Part shown: in pieces, positions 33,990-41,763 of the stretch
How positions within the stretch are numbered: position 1 is the stretch's first letter
Layout of the letters: each line of letters begins with the position of its first letter
Origin: Chloroflexi bacterium HGW-Chloroflexi-6
GTDB taxonomy: Bacteria > Chloroflexota > Anaerolineae > Anaerolineales > Villigracilaceae
NCBI GenBank assembly: GCA_002840685.1
Contig: PHBU01000011.1
Coordinates: 310,001 to 374,000 of the forward strand
DNA length: 64,000 nt
Reading direction: 5' to 3'
Program-made: the position numbers and the translations under genes
Notes under the pieces: model-generated
Database searches by the model: none
What the model saw: only the letters and a program-made list of their open reading frames with translations
Told to the model about the DNA's origin: nothing

Positions 33990-34716
33990 AATGAATGGCC
34001 CGGGCGGAGCCAGCCTGAGCATCGTTAATGGATCATCACCTGAACTGCTGCAAGCTGCCTGTCAGCTTTTCGAGCAGGTTTTCCCTGAAGATCGCCGCTA
34101 TTTGCCGTACTTACGCGCCTGCGCCCAGGGCAACCATCCATCCCACCCGAATACTTATGATCATGTCTGGTTGGTTGGGCTGAACGGTCAATGGGTGGGT
34201 GTGCGCATCTTCAGCTACATCACAACCCGCACGTTCGGGCATGGTGCGTATATTGGGTTTACCCCCCAGGCGCGCGGCGCCGGGCTGGGAACCTGGCTGG
34301 TCGAGCAAACCTTGCGCCAACTGGATGATGACGCTCGCAAGTTTGGCACTGGCAAATCGCTGGGGTACCTGGTCGAGGTGGAACGCCCGATCGACGCGGA
34401 AACCGAAGAAGAGCGCAAGAAAGATGAAAGACGCCTGCAATTCCATCGCCAATGCGGCGGGATTATCCTGCCCGTGCCCTTTGTCGAACCGGTCATGATT
34501 GAAGGGGTGGATTACATCTCCCCGGCAGATTTACAGGGCGAAAGCCCACGCCCAATGCATCTTGTCTTGATCCCATCTGAGCGAGGCAACTCCTTGCAAA
34601 ACCTCAACTTGGTGGATTTTGTGCATGGGTTATACTATGATGTATATCGTTTGCCGAGAGGGCACGCCTTTGTTAAAAACGCGCTCTCTTATCTCTTAGG
34701 AGGAAAAAATGAGTGA
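33979..34716 (+). CDS. GNAT-family N-acetyltransferase-like protein
   Basis: The 245-residue protein has an acetyl-CoA-type motif near residue 95 (FTPQARGAGLGTWLVEQTL). This resembles motif A of the GNAT fold, R/QxxGxG/A. The N-terminal half (EQVFPEDRRYLPYL) and the tail are less typical. The substrate is unknown. The start at 33979 lies within the end of the YkgJ gene and the stop overlaps the HAMP gene by eight bases, so translation is probably coupled along this operon. Confidence 0.75.
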   Translation: MPIEMNGPGGASLSIVNGSSPELLQAACQLFEQVFPEDRRYLPYLRACAQGNHPSHPNTYDHVWLVGLNGQWVGVRIFSYITTRTFGHGAYIGFTPQARGAGLGTWLVEQTLRQLDDDARKFGTGKSLGYLVEVERPIDAETEEERKKDERRLQFHRQCGGIILPVPFVEPVMIEGVDYISPADLQGESPRPMHLVLIPSERGNSLQNLNLVDFVHGLYYDVYRLPRGHAFVKNALSYLLGGKNE

Positions 34717-35794
34717 AATTACCCAGCCCATCCCTGAAAAAGCAGGATCAAAAACTTTTTTCATCAGTCTCCGTCTCAAATTAATAGGCGTTCTGGCCTT
34801 GCTGTTTATCGTGGCATTTGCATCCATTTTCTACTGGCTGGATGGTTTCGTAACCGGGTTGGCGATGGATAACTTGCGGAGCGACTTGCTGGCGACCGCC
34901 CAAACTGCCGCATCTGGCATTGACGGCGACGCCCACCAGGCCCTGTTCGAGAGCGGTCAAATCGATGATGCAACCTATACCCAAATCGCGGACTATATGC
35001 GCATCATCAAGAAAACCAATCCGCAGGCCTCGGGCGTATATACATACCTGCAACTGCCTGACAAGCCCGACCAGGTGCAATTGGTAGTCAGCGCGGCCTT
35101 ACCGCCTGGCGCTGTTGCCGCACCCGTTACAGCACAAGGAAAAGCAGGCGAATGCGAAGTGCCATCCTACAACCGGCCAGAACTCGGGCAGGATTACACC
35201 GATATTTCTCCAACCATGGTGGCAGGCATCCAGACCCCTGGGGTTGAGAGCGAGCTATGGAGCGATGAGTTTGGTGTCTGGCTCTCCGGGTATGCCCCAA
35301 TCCTGAACTCAAAGGGTGAAACTGTCGGCGCAGTCGGTGTCGATATGTGCGCCCGCGATGTCATTGAACTGCAGCAAAACATCCGTACCAACACTTCGAT
35401 CGCATTTGGGGTTACCCTGCTGATATTGATCGCTGTTGTTGGCGTAGTTGCCACTGGCGTCACCCGCCCGGTCATGGAACTAACCCGCGTAGCCAACCTG
35501 ATCGGTTCGGGCGACTACGAACAGGATTTCTCGCATCTTTACTCAGCGCGGCTGCAAGATGAAGTCAATAAACTGGCCAGCGTTTTCGAGCTGATGAGCA
35601 ATAAGGTTTACAGTCGTGAACAAAGCCTGAAAGCGCGCGTTGAACAACTCGAAATTTTGATCGATGAAAGCAAGCGCGACAAACAAGTCAGCGAAATTGT
35701 TGACAGCGACTTCTTCCAGGATTTGCAAGTAAAAGTCAACGATATGCGCTCGCGCTTCAAGTCACAAGACAGCAGCGACAGCGCACCCGCCTAA
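34709..35794 (+). CDS. HAMP receptor without output domain (3)
   Basis: The 361-residue protein has helices at about 24-48 and 228-252, with a large extracytoplasmic domain between them that looks like a PAS/Cache-type sensor (GVWLSGYAPILNSKGETVGAVGVDM). A HAMP (about 252-305) and a coiled coil (310-350) follow, and the protein ends. AGGAGG precedes the ATG. As with the two receptors at 27.5-29.3 kb, no output domain is present. The sensor type differs from theirs, so it probably arose separately. Confidence 0.75.
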   Translation: MSEITQPIPEKAGSKTFFISLRLKLIGVLALLFIVAFASIFYWLDGFVTGLAMDNLRSDLLATAQTAASGIDGDAHQALFESGQIDDATYTQIADYMRIIKKTNPQASGVYTYLQLPDKPDQVQLVVSAALPPGAVAAPVTAQGKAGECEVPSYNRPELGQDYTDISPTMVAGIQTPGVESELWSDEFGVWLSGYAPILNSKGETVGAVGVDMCARDVIELQQNIRTNTSIAFGVTLLILIAVVGVVATGVTRPVMELTRVANLIGSGDYEQDFSHLYSARLQDEVNKLASVFELMSNKVYSREQSLKARVEQLEILIDESKRDKQVSEIVDSDFFQDLQVKVNDMRSRFKSQDSSDSAPA

Positions 35795-35808
35795 CCAGCA
35801 TCAAACCC

Positions 35809-35845
35809 AAAGAAGACCATCTACTATTTGCAGATGGTCTTCTTT
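35809..35845. terminator. Bidirectional intrinsic terminator
   Basis: AAAGAAGACCATCT and its complement form a perfect 14-base stem with a 9-base loop and T-rich flanks. It separates the convergent HAMP receptor and the PEP/pyruvate-binding gene. Confidence 0.83.
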
Positions 35846-35857
35846 CATTTTAAGTAT

Positions 35858-36694
35858 TCAAATCCGATTCAGGGTGGTGATGGGACGGCACTGGACGAGA
35901 TAGAATTTTCCCGCAGCGAAAAGGCACTCCAGGTCTACGGGCCACCCTTGGCCTGCTTCCAATTCGATGGACAGGCTGGCAAGCTGGAGCAGTTGCCTCT
36001 GCGTCAGGCACGGTTCATTTCGCAGGGCGCGCGGGACGGGCACTTCGCAGGTGCCGTCTGCGCAGGTAACGGTCATCACCAGCTTTTCGGCGATCCGGCT
36101 TTCGAGCAATTCCAGCCTGTTTTTGGCGATGATGTACAGGTCAGGGGTGACCGATCCGCCGACCAGGCTTTCGCCCAAACCCCAGGCAGCGTTGACCAGC
36201 ACCCGGTCGGTCGCGCCATTGCGCGGGTCGGCGCTGAAAACGACGCACGAAACGTCCGCCTGGATAAATTGCTGGACGAGAACAACCGGGGTGATCTTCC
36301 CGCCCAATCCATGCGACTGGCGATAGGCGATGGCGCGGGCGGTATAGACCGATTCGATGCAGCGCTCCACCGCTTCGGCAACCTGATCCGCGCCCCGGAT
36401 GTTGAGATAGCTTTCATGCTGCCCGGCAAAGGAGGCCTGCTGACCGTCTTCGCCAACGGCGGAGGAGCGCACAGCAACCGCCGGGGAATGCGGATTGGCA
36501 ATCTGCCCGACAAGCCGCTCATAACTTTCGGCCAGTTCGCGGCGCTGATGCCTGGTCAGCCGGTTGCCCGTCGGGAAAATGCAAAACCCGGGCGGGACGG
36601 GCAGGGTGGAGGCCAGTTTGCTTAAGTGAGCGGCCTTGCCCCCTACGCGATGTGGATCCTGGGATGCTGGTGTTCCGAGCCAGGCAATTTTCAT
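35858..36694 (-). CDS. Stand-alone PEP/pyruvate-binding ATP-grasp domain (split PEP synthase/RPH-like, part 2)
   Basis: The 278-residue protein equals only the N-terminal nucleotide-binding domain of PEP synthase or rifampin phosphotransferase. It shows GGKAAHLSKL near 18, AVRSSAVGEDGQQASFAGQHES near 74-95, QQFIQADVSCVVFSADP near 145 and the closing DLECLFAAGKFYLVQCRPIT. In the intact enzymes this domain is followed by a substrate domain and a swivelling His domain. Here those two are encoded by the gene just upstream (36767-38521), so the order is reversed and the protein is split. Confidence 0.85.
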   Translation of the reverse strand: MKIAWLGTPASQDPHRVGGKAAHLSKLASTLPVPPGFCIFPTGNRLTRHQRRELAESYERLVGQIANPHSPAVAVRSSAVGEDGQQASFAGQHESYLNIRGADQVAEAVERCIESVYTARAIAYRQSHGLGGKITPVVLVQQFIQADVSCVVFSADPRNGATDRVLVNAAWGLGESLVGGSVTPDLYIIAKNRLELLESRIAEKLVMTVTCADGTCEVPVPRALRNEPCLTQRQLLQLASLSIELEAGQGWPVDLECLFAAGKFYLVQCRPITTLNRI

Positions 36695-36766
36695 GGCAAG
36701 TCTCCTTTCAGCGACAGAGGGCAGAGAAAAGTCTCAAAAAAGATCTATGGCGCTGCGGCCAGGATT

Positions 36767-38521
36767 TCAGAGAATGCGCACCGTCCCGCTGGAGCCATCC
36801 ACCTCGATCCACTGACCATCCTGGATAGCGGTGGTGGCAATGGAAGTGCCGACCACGGCCGGGATGCGGTATTCGCGCGAGACAACGGCTCCGTGCGAGA
36901 GCAAGCCACCGGCGTCTGTGACCAGGCCGCCAGCCGTCAAAAATAGCGGGGTCCAGGGCGGGGCGGTCGTGGTGGTGACCAGGATATCGCCTTTTTCGAG
37001 ACGGTGGGCGTCAGACAAGCTGAGGATGACGCGGGCGCGACCGCGGACTTTACCGGAGGAGCCGGCCTGCCCGCGCAGGGTGCCGGGTTCGCTCATCGGA
37101 AGGGTGTTTTCCCAGGGTGCGATCGAGTCACTATCCGCCACCCAGGCGCCGGTGTAACGGGCCATGCGGCGGGCGTCAGCGGAGTAGAGCTGCAGCGGGG
37201 TCAAAGGCCGGGTGCCCAGCTCGAAAGGCGCAGGGTAGGATGCCCAGGATTCCTGTTCCAGACGCCGATTCTGCGCGAGTTCCGCGAGATCCAGGCCGGG
37301 GTTGGCTCCCAAAGTCCGGACATCCTCCACTTTGAGATAGAAAATATCGCGGATTTCATAGAGCTGACCGCTGGCGACAAAGCGTTTTCCAAATTCGCGG
37401 ATGACGCGCCGCACCCAGCCCAGACCGTTGAAATCAATGTAATAGGTATGATCTTCGCTCATGCGCAAAGCAGATTGGGCGGCGGCCAACAGGCTCTCGA
37501 AGCGTTCGCGCACAACCAGCGGGTAGTGGTTGAGCTTTTCACGGGCTGCGGCGATCGCAGTTTCACGCTCAGCGGCTGTCTCGGCCAGACGGGCGAGCAT
37601 GTCACAATCGGGTTGAAGGATGTAAGATTTCAGGCTGGTAAAAACCGGAGCGGGATTTTCATCCCAGGAGGGGTAGCCCCAATCCCACAGATCGGTGCGG
37701 CGGCCATAGGTTTGCAGGAAATGCTGGAGGGCGCGATTGAATTCTTCACCACCAGGGGTATGCGAAAGTTGGGAGCAGATTTCGTCGCTGGAGCTTGCAG
37801 CGATGAGCGCTGCCACAGCCGGGTGCTGGCGTGCCAAACGGCTGAGGTCCCACAGGGCGCGGCCAATTTGCAGGGTTTTATTGTCAAAGCCCTGCAGCAG
37901 GCGATGAGCGTCGAGGGCGGTCGCGCCGCTGAACAGATCGGTGTAGTACTGCTCAAATTCGTCGAGGGCGAACCACATCGGGGAGCCCATCAGATAATGG
38001 ATCTCGTACATGCGGACGGTGCGCTGGATGGTATCGTCGAGGTGCTGGAGCAAGGCCGGCATATCAGCATTTTCGAGGTCGAAGGTTTCCCAGAAGCGCC
38101 AGAGTTCTTCGAGGGCCGGTTTCCATTCTTTTTGCCAGCTCTCTTCGAGATGGGAGCAGGTTTCGGTCATCACCCGGCGGTGGCGGCAGGCGCGGGCTTT
38201 GACTTCATCGGGAGTGCCGCTGAAAATGAGATAACGGGTGTAGTTGTAGCCGTTGAAAACCCGATCGGCGCGACCGATGATGGCTTCGGCATAACGTTCT
38301 ATGGTGCGGGCGCGACCCTCCCCTGCGCAAGGGGCAACCACACTCAGGAACATGGGCGTGATGGGGTGCGGAGTATGCTCACGGTCGCGCGTCCAGTGCT
38401 GTTGTTCATCTTCGGGAGCGGGCCAATAGACAGGAAAATCAGCGGGCGGAGTGATGTGGCGATCGTCCGCTGATGGGGCGACTTGCAAGGTAAATGGGTT
38501 GAAGTGGAAAGTGGTTTGCAT
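36767..38521 (-). CDS. PEP-utilizing mobile-domain protein with large central domain (split RPH-like, part 1)
   Basis: The 584-residue protein consists of a large helical domain (about 40-480) like the middle part of rifampin phosphotransferase. A swivelling phosphohistidine domain follows (about 490-584), with GGLLSHGAVVSREY; H543 should carry the phosphoryl group. It lacks an ATP-grasp domain, which is encoded 72 bases downstream. Together the pair would transfer phosphate from ATP through His to an unknown acceptor. AGGAGG precedes the ATG. The acceptor may be rifamycin-like, pyruvate or another small molecule; sequence alone cannot decide. Confidence 0.85.
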   Translation of the reverse strand: MQTTFHFNPFTLQVAPSADDRHITPPADFPVYWPAPEDEQQHWTRDREHTPHPITPMFLSVVAPCAGEGRARTIERYAEAIIGRADRVFNGYNYTRYLIFSGTPDEVKARACRHRRVMTETCSHLEESWQKEWKPALEELWRFWETFDLENADMPALLQHLDDTIQRTVRMYEIHYLMGSPMWFALDEFEQYYTDLFSGATALDAHRLLQGFDNKTLQIGRALWDLSRLARQHPAVAALIAASSSDEICSQLSHTPGGEEFNRALQHFLQTYGRRTDLWDWGYPSWDENPAPVFTSLKSYILQPDCDMLARLAETAAERETAIAAAREKLNHYPLVVRERFESLLAAAQSALRMSEDHTYYIDFNGLGWVRRVIREFGKRFVASGQLYEIRDIFYLKVEDVRTLGANPGLDLAELAQNRRLEQESWASYPAPFELGTRPLTPLQLYSADARRMARYTGAWVADSDSIAPWENTLPMSEPGTLRGQAGSSGKVRGRARVILSLSDAHRLEKGDILVTTTTAPPWTPLFLTAGGLVTDAGGLLSHGAVVSREYRIPAVVGTSIATTAIQDGQWIEVDGSSGTVRIL

Positions 38522-38637
38522 GGCGGGCCTCCTGTTTGTTTTCTATCCTTATAGTACAGGAGGCGGATTATTCCAGCTATGTCGTTTGTCGCAGCGAGGG
38601 TGAGAAATATGTCACACGCAAAGCGGCAAATGAATCC

Positions 38638-38673
38638 AAAAAAGAGAAGCGCATTTCTGGCTTCTCCTTTTTT
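38638..38673 (-). terminator. Intrinsic terminator of the kor operon
   Basis: AAAAAAGAGAAGC pairs with GCTTCTCCTTTTTT with one extra base, around a 9-base loop. It lies 17 bases after the stop of korC on the minus strand and ends in a T run in that direction. Confidence 0.75.
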
Positions 38674-38689
38674 GCCTAGTTGATCTTGA

Positions 38690-39238
38690 CTACACGCTGG
38701 TCATTACCTGCTCCGCCGCAGTAAAACCGGCCTGAAGAGCCTTGCGGTTCATCTCTTCGGTGCCTTTCGGCGCGCGCGCGGTGACCGCCTTCTCGATGGC
38801 CTGACGTGAGACCACGCCTGTCATCCCGACCAATACCCCCAGCGCAACCGTGTTCGCAGTAATGGCTTTGCCGGTCGCCTCGCGCGCAAGGCGCATGATC
38901 GGGATCTTGACAACTTTGAGATCCGGGTCGCACTGCACACGCTCTTCGTCCACGATCAGGATGCCATCCGCGCGAACGGTTTTGGCGAATTTCTTATAGG
39001 CTTCCTGGCTCAGGGCAACCACAATGTTCGGCGCCAATACTTCGGGGTGGTCGATTTCGCCGTCAGAGATGACCACTTCTGAACGGCTAGCGCCGCCGCG
39101 CGCTTCGGGACCGTAACTCTGAGTCTGGGTGGCCTGTTTGCCATCGTAAATGGCAGCAGCTTCGGCCAGGATGATCCCGGCCAGGATCATGCCCTGTCCG
39201 CCTTCACCGGCCAATCGGATTTCAGTTCGCTCGTCCAT
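38690..39238 (-). CDS. korC: 2-oxoacid:ferredoxin oxidoreductase, gamma subunit
   Basis: The 182-residue protein matches the gamma subunit (GEGGQGMILAGIILAEAA near residue 11 and YGPEARGGASRSEVVISD near 42). This subunit supports CoA binding in pyruvate or 2-oxoglutarate ferredoxin oxidoreductases. It is the last gene of the kor operon: its start overlaps the stop of korB by one base. A terminator follows the stop. Confidence 0.92.
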   Translation of the reverse strand: MDERTEIRLAGEGGQGMILAGIILAEAAAIYDGKQATQTQSYGPEARGGASRSEVVISDGEIDHPEVLAPNIVVALSQEAYKKFAKTVRADGILIVDEERVQCDPDLKVVKIPIMRLAREATGKAITANTVALGVLVGMTGVVSRQAIEKAVTARAPKGTEEMNRKALQAGFTAAEQVMTSV

Positions 39239-40167
39239 TACTGCCTCCCCGCATTCCGTGGGCGGATTTCTTCCTGGTGGGTTTGCTGCTCAACCAGCAG
39301 ATCATAGATCTGGGTATATTCTGGCCGGCTTTTCTTTTGCAAAACACCGCGTACGATCTTGGTGTTGGCCTGCTGTTCTTCGGGGCTTAGTTTGTCGTAG
39401 GCTGTCTTGGCGATGCTATTGTCCTTGAGCGAACGCATCATATCGGCAGCGGTGCCGAGCTTGTTGATGCGCCCGTAAGTTGTGTGGCAGTAGCTGACCG
39501 CTTCGACCAGGCTGAAGCCATCGTTGGCGATCGCTTCTGACAGGCACTTGTCCAACTCGAGGGCATGGAAGGCGGTGCTGCGGGCAACGTACGAGGCCCC
39601 GGCGGCAATCGCCAGGTCACAGACCGGGAAGGGCGGCTCAACGTTGCCGTATGGCGCGGTCGTGGCGCGCATCCCGACCGGCGTGGTCGGGCTGTACTGT
39701 CCGCCGGTCATACCGTAGATGGAGTTATTAACCACCAGGGCGGTAATTCCGATATTGCGCCGGGCGGCGTGAATGAAATGGTTGCCGCCGATCGCCAGCG
39801 CATCCCCATCGCCCATGATGGCGATGACTTTCATATCCGGACGGGCAATTTTCAGGCCGGTGGCAAACGCCAGGGCCCGGCCATGGGTGGTGTGCAGGGT
39901 GTTGAAATCCATATAGACCGGCATGCGCGCAGTGCAGCCGATCCCGGCCACCAGCGCGACCTGGTCGTTGTTCAGACCGAGGTGGTCAATCGCGCGGATC
40001 AGTGCGCCCATCACCACGCCAATGCCGCAGCCGGAGCACCAGATCGTTGGAAAACGCTTGTTTTTGCGTAATTTTTGCAGGGTCTCACTGGCATCGAACC
40101 AATCTTCAGGCGGGATTTGAGCTTCCTGCTTGGTCAGTTCGTGTGCTTCAAGAATGTGATCTAACAT
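39238..40167 (-). CDS. korB: 2-oxoacid:ferredoxin oxidoreductase, beta subunit
   Basis: The 309-residue protein binds thiamine diphosphate and a [4Fe-4S] cluster. WCSGCGIGVVM near residue 43 holds two Cys ligands, the TPP-Mg motif is GDGDALAIGGNHFIH near 118, and NSIYGMTGGQYSPTTP near 147 is typical of KorB/OorB. The start overlaps korA by 20 bases. The pair alpha plus beta forms the catalytic core that cleaves 2-oxoacyl substrates and reduces ferredoxin. Confidence 0.94.
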   Translation of the reverse strand: MLDHILEAHELTKQEAQIPPEDWFDASETLQKLRKNKRFPTIWCSGCGIGVVMGALIRAIDHLGLNNDQVALVAGIGCTARMPVYMDFNTLHTTHGRALAFATGLKIARPDMKVIAIMGDGDALAIGGNHFIHAARRNIGITALVVNNSIYGMTGGQYSPTTPVGMRATTAPYGNVEPPFPVCDLAIAAGASYVARSTAFHALELDKCLSEAIANDGFSLVEAVSYCHTTYGRINKLGTAADMMRSLKDNSIAKTAYDKLSPEEQQANTKIVRGVLQKKSRPEYTQIYDLLVEQQTHQEEIRPRNAGRQ

Positions 40168-41281
40168 TTTGGGCCTCCGCTGCCGCTACAATCATATCCG
40201 GGGTGACCATTTCGCCGTTGGCGCGGTTGACGCGCACCACTTTGCGACGTCCGCTGATGCGTTCAACTTCGAGCGCCAACTGGCCCAGGTTCATCTCAGG
40301 GACGATAATCCGGTCGACCGAATCCGCCAGTTCTTCCACGGCCGCTTCAGGGAAGGGCCAGATAGTCAGGGCTGTGAACAGATTAACTTTCTCGCCCTTT
40401 GCACGCAGCATTTTGACCGCATGCCGGGCTGTTCGGGCCGAAGCGCCGTAACTGAGCACCGCCGTCCGCGCGCCGGGCTGGTAATCGCACTCATAGAGCA
40501 GGATGTCATCGGCATGATCGAATTTATTGTTGACACGCTCCAACCAGGGTTCCATTTCATCCAGGCGTTGGGTGGGGAAACCAACCTCATCGTGGAACAG
40601 GCCGGTGATGTGATAGCGGTATCCGCGCCCAAAGCTGGCCATTGGCGGCACAGCTCCCGGCCCGTTGCGGTAGGGCTTGTAATCTTCGGGGGAGTCCGTC
40701 ACAACCCGCTCGAACTTCTCAACCGTATGAAAGGCGGGCAGGTCGATCGGCTCGCGCATGTGGCCAATAATTTCGTCCGTCAGCAGGATGACCGGGGTGC
40801 GGTATTTTTCAGAGAGATTGAAGGCTTTGACCGCCAGATCAAACGATTGGGAAACCGAGATCGGGCTGAGGACGATGATCGGGTGGTCGCCGTGCGTGCC
40901 CCAGCGGGTCTGCATCACATCGCCTTGCGAGGCGGCGGTTGGCTGCCCGGTGGAGGGGCCAAGCCGCATGACATTGACAATCACGCACGGAATTTCGGCC
41001 ATCGCCGCATAACCGATGTTTTCCTGCATCAGCGAGAAACCCGGTCCACTGGTCGCCGTCATCGACTTAAGTCCGCCAACCGAGCCGCCAATGATGGCGG
41101 CCATGCTGGCGATCTCATCTTCCATCTGAATGAACTTGCCCCCCACTTTGGGCAGTTCGCGAGACATCACTTCGGCCACTTCGGTCGAGGGCGTGATGGG
41201 ATAACCCGCATAAAAACGGCAACCAGCAGCCAGCGCTCCCTGGGCGATCGCCTCGTTGCCTTGCATTAGTCTGATAGCCAA
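40148..41281 (-). CDS. korA: 2-oxoacid:ferredoxin oxidoreductase, alpha subunit
   Basis: The 377-residue protein carries AGYPITPSTEVAEVM near residue 24, the EDEIASMAAIIGGSVGG segment near 57 and TATSGPGFSLMQENIG near 78, as in 2-oxoglutarate:ferredoxin oxidoreductase alpha subunits. The length, without a fused gamma domain, and the separate KorC and KorD subunits fit the four-subunit Kor/Oor type. 2-oxoglutarate is the likely substrate; branched-chain 2-oxoacids are an alternative. Confidence 0.93.
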   Translation of the reverse strand: MAIRLMQGNEAIAQGALAAGCRFYAGYPITPSTEVAEVMSRELPKVGGKFIQMEDEIASMAAIIGGSVGGLKSMTATSGPGFSLMQENIGYAAMAEIPCVIVNVMRLGPSTGQPTAASQGDVMQTRWGTHGDHPIIVLSPISVSQSFDLAVKAFNLSEKYRTPVILLTDEIIGHMREPIDLPAFHTVEKFERVVTDSPEDYKPYRNGPGAVPPMASFGRGYRYHITGLFHDEVGFPTQRLDEMEPWLERVNNKFDHADDILLYECDYQPGARTAVLSYGASARTARHAVKMLRAKGEKVNLFTALTIWPFPEAAVEELADSVDRIIVPEMNLGQLALEVERISGRRKVVRVNRANGEMVTPDMIVAAAEAQNVRSHS

Positions 41282-41291
41282 GTCAACCTCC

Positions 41292-41546
41292 TTAATTCAG
41301 CTTGCGGACCACAATGGCCAGATCGGGGCAGTGCGTGTCACAAAAATGACAGGCAGTGCATTTCTCTGGGGCAGAAACAACAGGGTGGTTGCCGCCGGGG
41401 TGCATCGAGAGCGCATTCGTGGGGCAAAACTCAACACAAATGTGGCAGCCTTTGCACCAGGTGGCATAAATCTTCACCTCACCCCGCGGACCTTTGCGGG
41501 CGGGTTTCTCCTGGGTTTGCGTTACAACAGGCAAAACTTCGGTCAT
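41292..41546 (-). CDS. korD: Ferredoxin-like 4Fe-4S subunit
   Basis: The 84-residue protein has two CxxCxxCxxxCP motifs (CKGCHICVEFCP and CTACHFCDTHCP) that bind two [4Fe-4S] clusters. It passes electrons from the Kor core to ferredoxin. It is the first gene of the operon, ten bases before korA. An 18-base palindrome lies upstream of its start. Confidence 0.9.
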   Translation of the reverse strand: MTEVLPVVTQTQEKPARKGPRGEVKIYATWCKGCHICVEFCPTNALSMHPGGNHPVVSAPEKCTACHFCDTHCPDLAIVVRKLN

Positions 41547-41590
41547 ATCAATCCTTTCGTATGCTGAAGCAACCCTTTTTTGGTATGATA

Positions 41591-41608
41591 AATCATATTA
41601 ATATGATT
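41591..41608. promoter_or_regulatory. Perfect 18-base palindrome over the kor promoter
   Basis: AATCATATTAATATGATT is a perfect inverted repeat, 45 bases before korD. On the minus strand it overlaps the 3' part of a TATAAT -10 box (41606-41611). A TTGTTA lies 15 bases upstream of that box. The position would let a dimeric repressor block the kor promoter. Confidence 0.6.
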
Positions 41609-41763
41609 ATATCCACGAGCGCGCTGTAACAAAATTGATAAAAATCCTCATTTTGGTATTACCAATACAGGATATTGTCACATGACGAAATACAGATCAG
41701 GCGCTGAAATTGATGGCGGGCTTGTTGTATAATCAGGCAAGGTTAATTCAATAAAGGTCCCCT

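Noticed and set aside
37004..38473. Long open frame (489 codons) on the plus strand
   Set aside because: Antisense shadow of the RPH-like gene. It has no recognisable domain.
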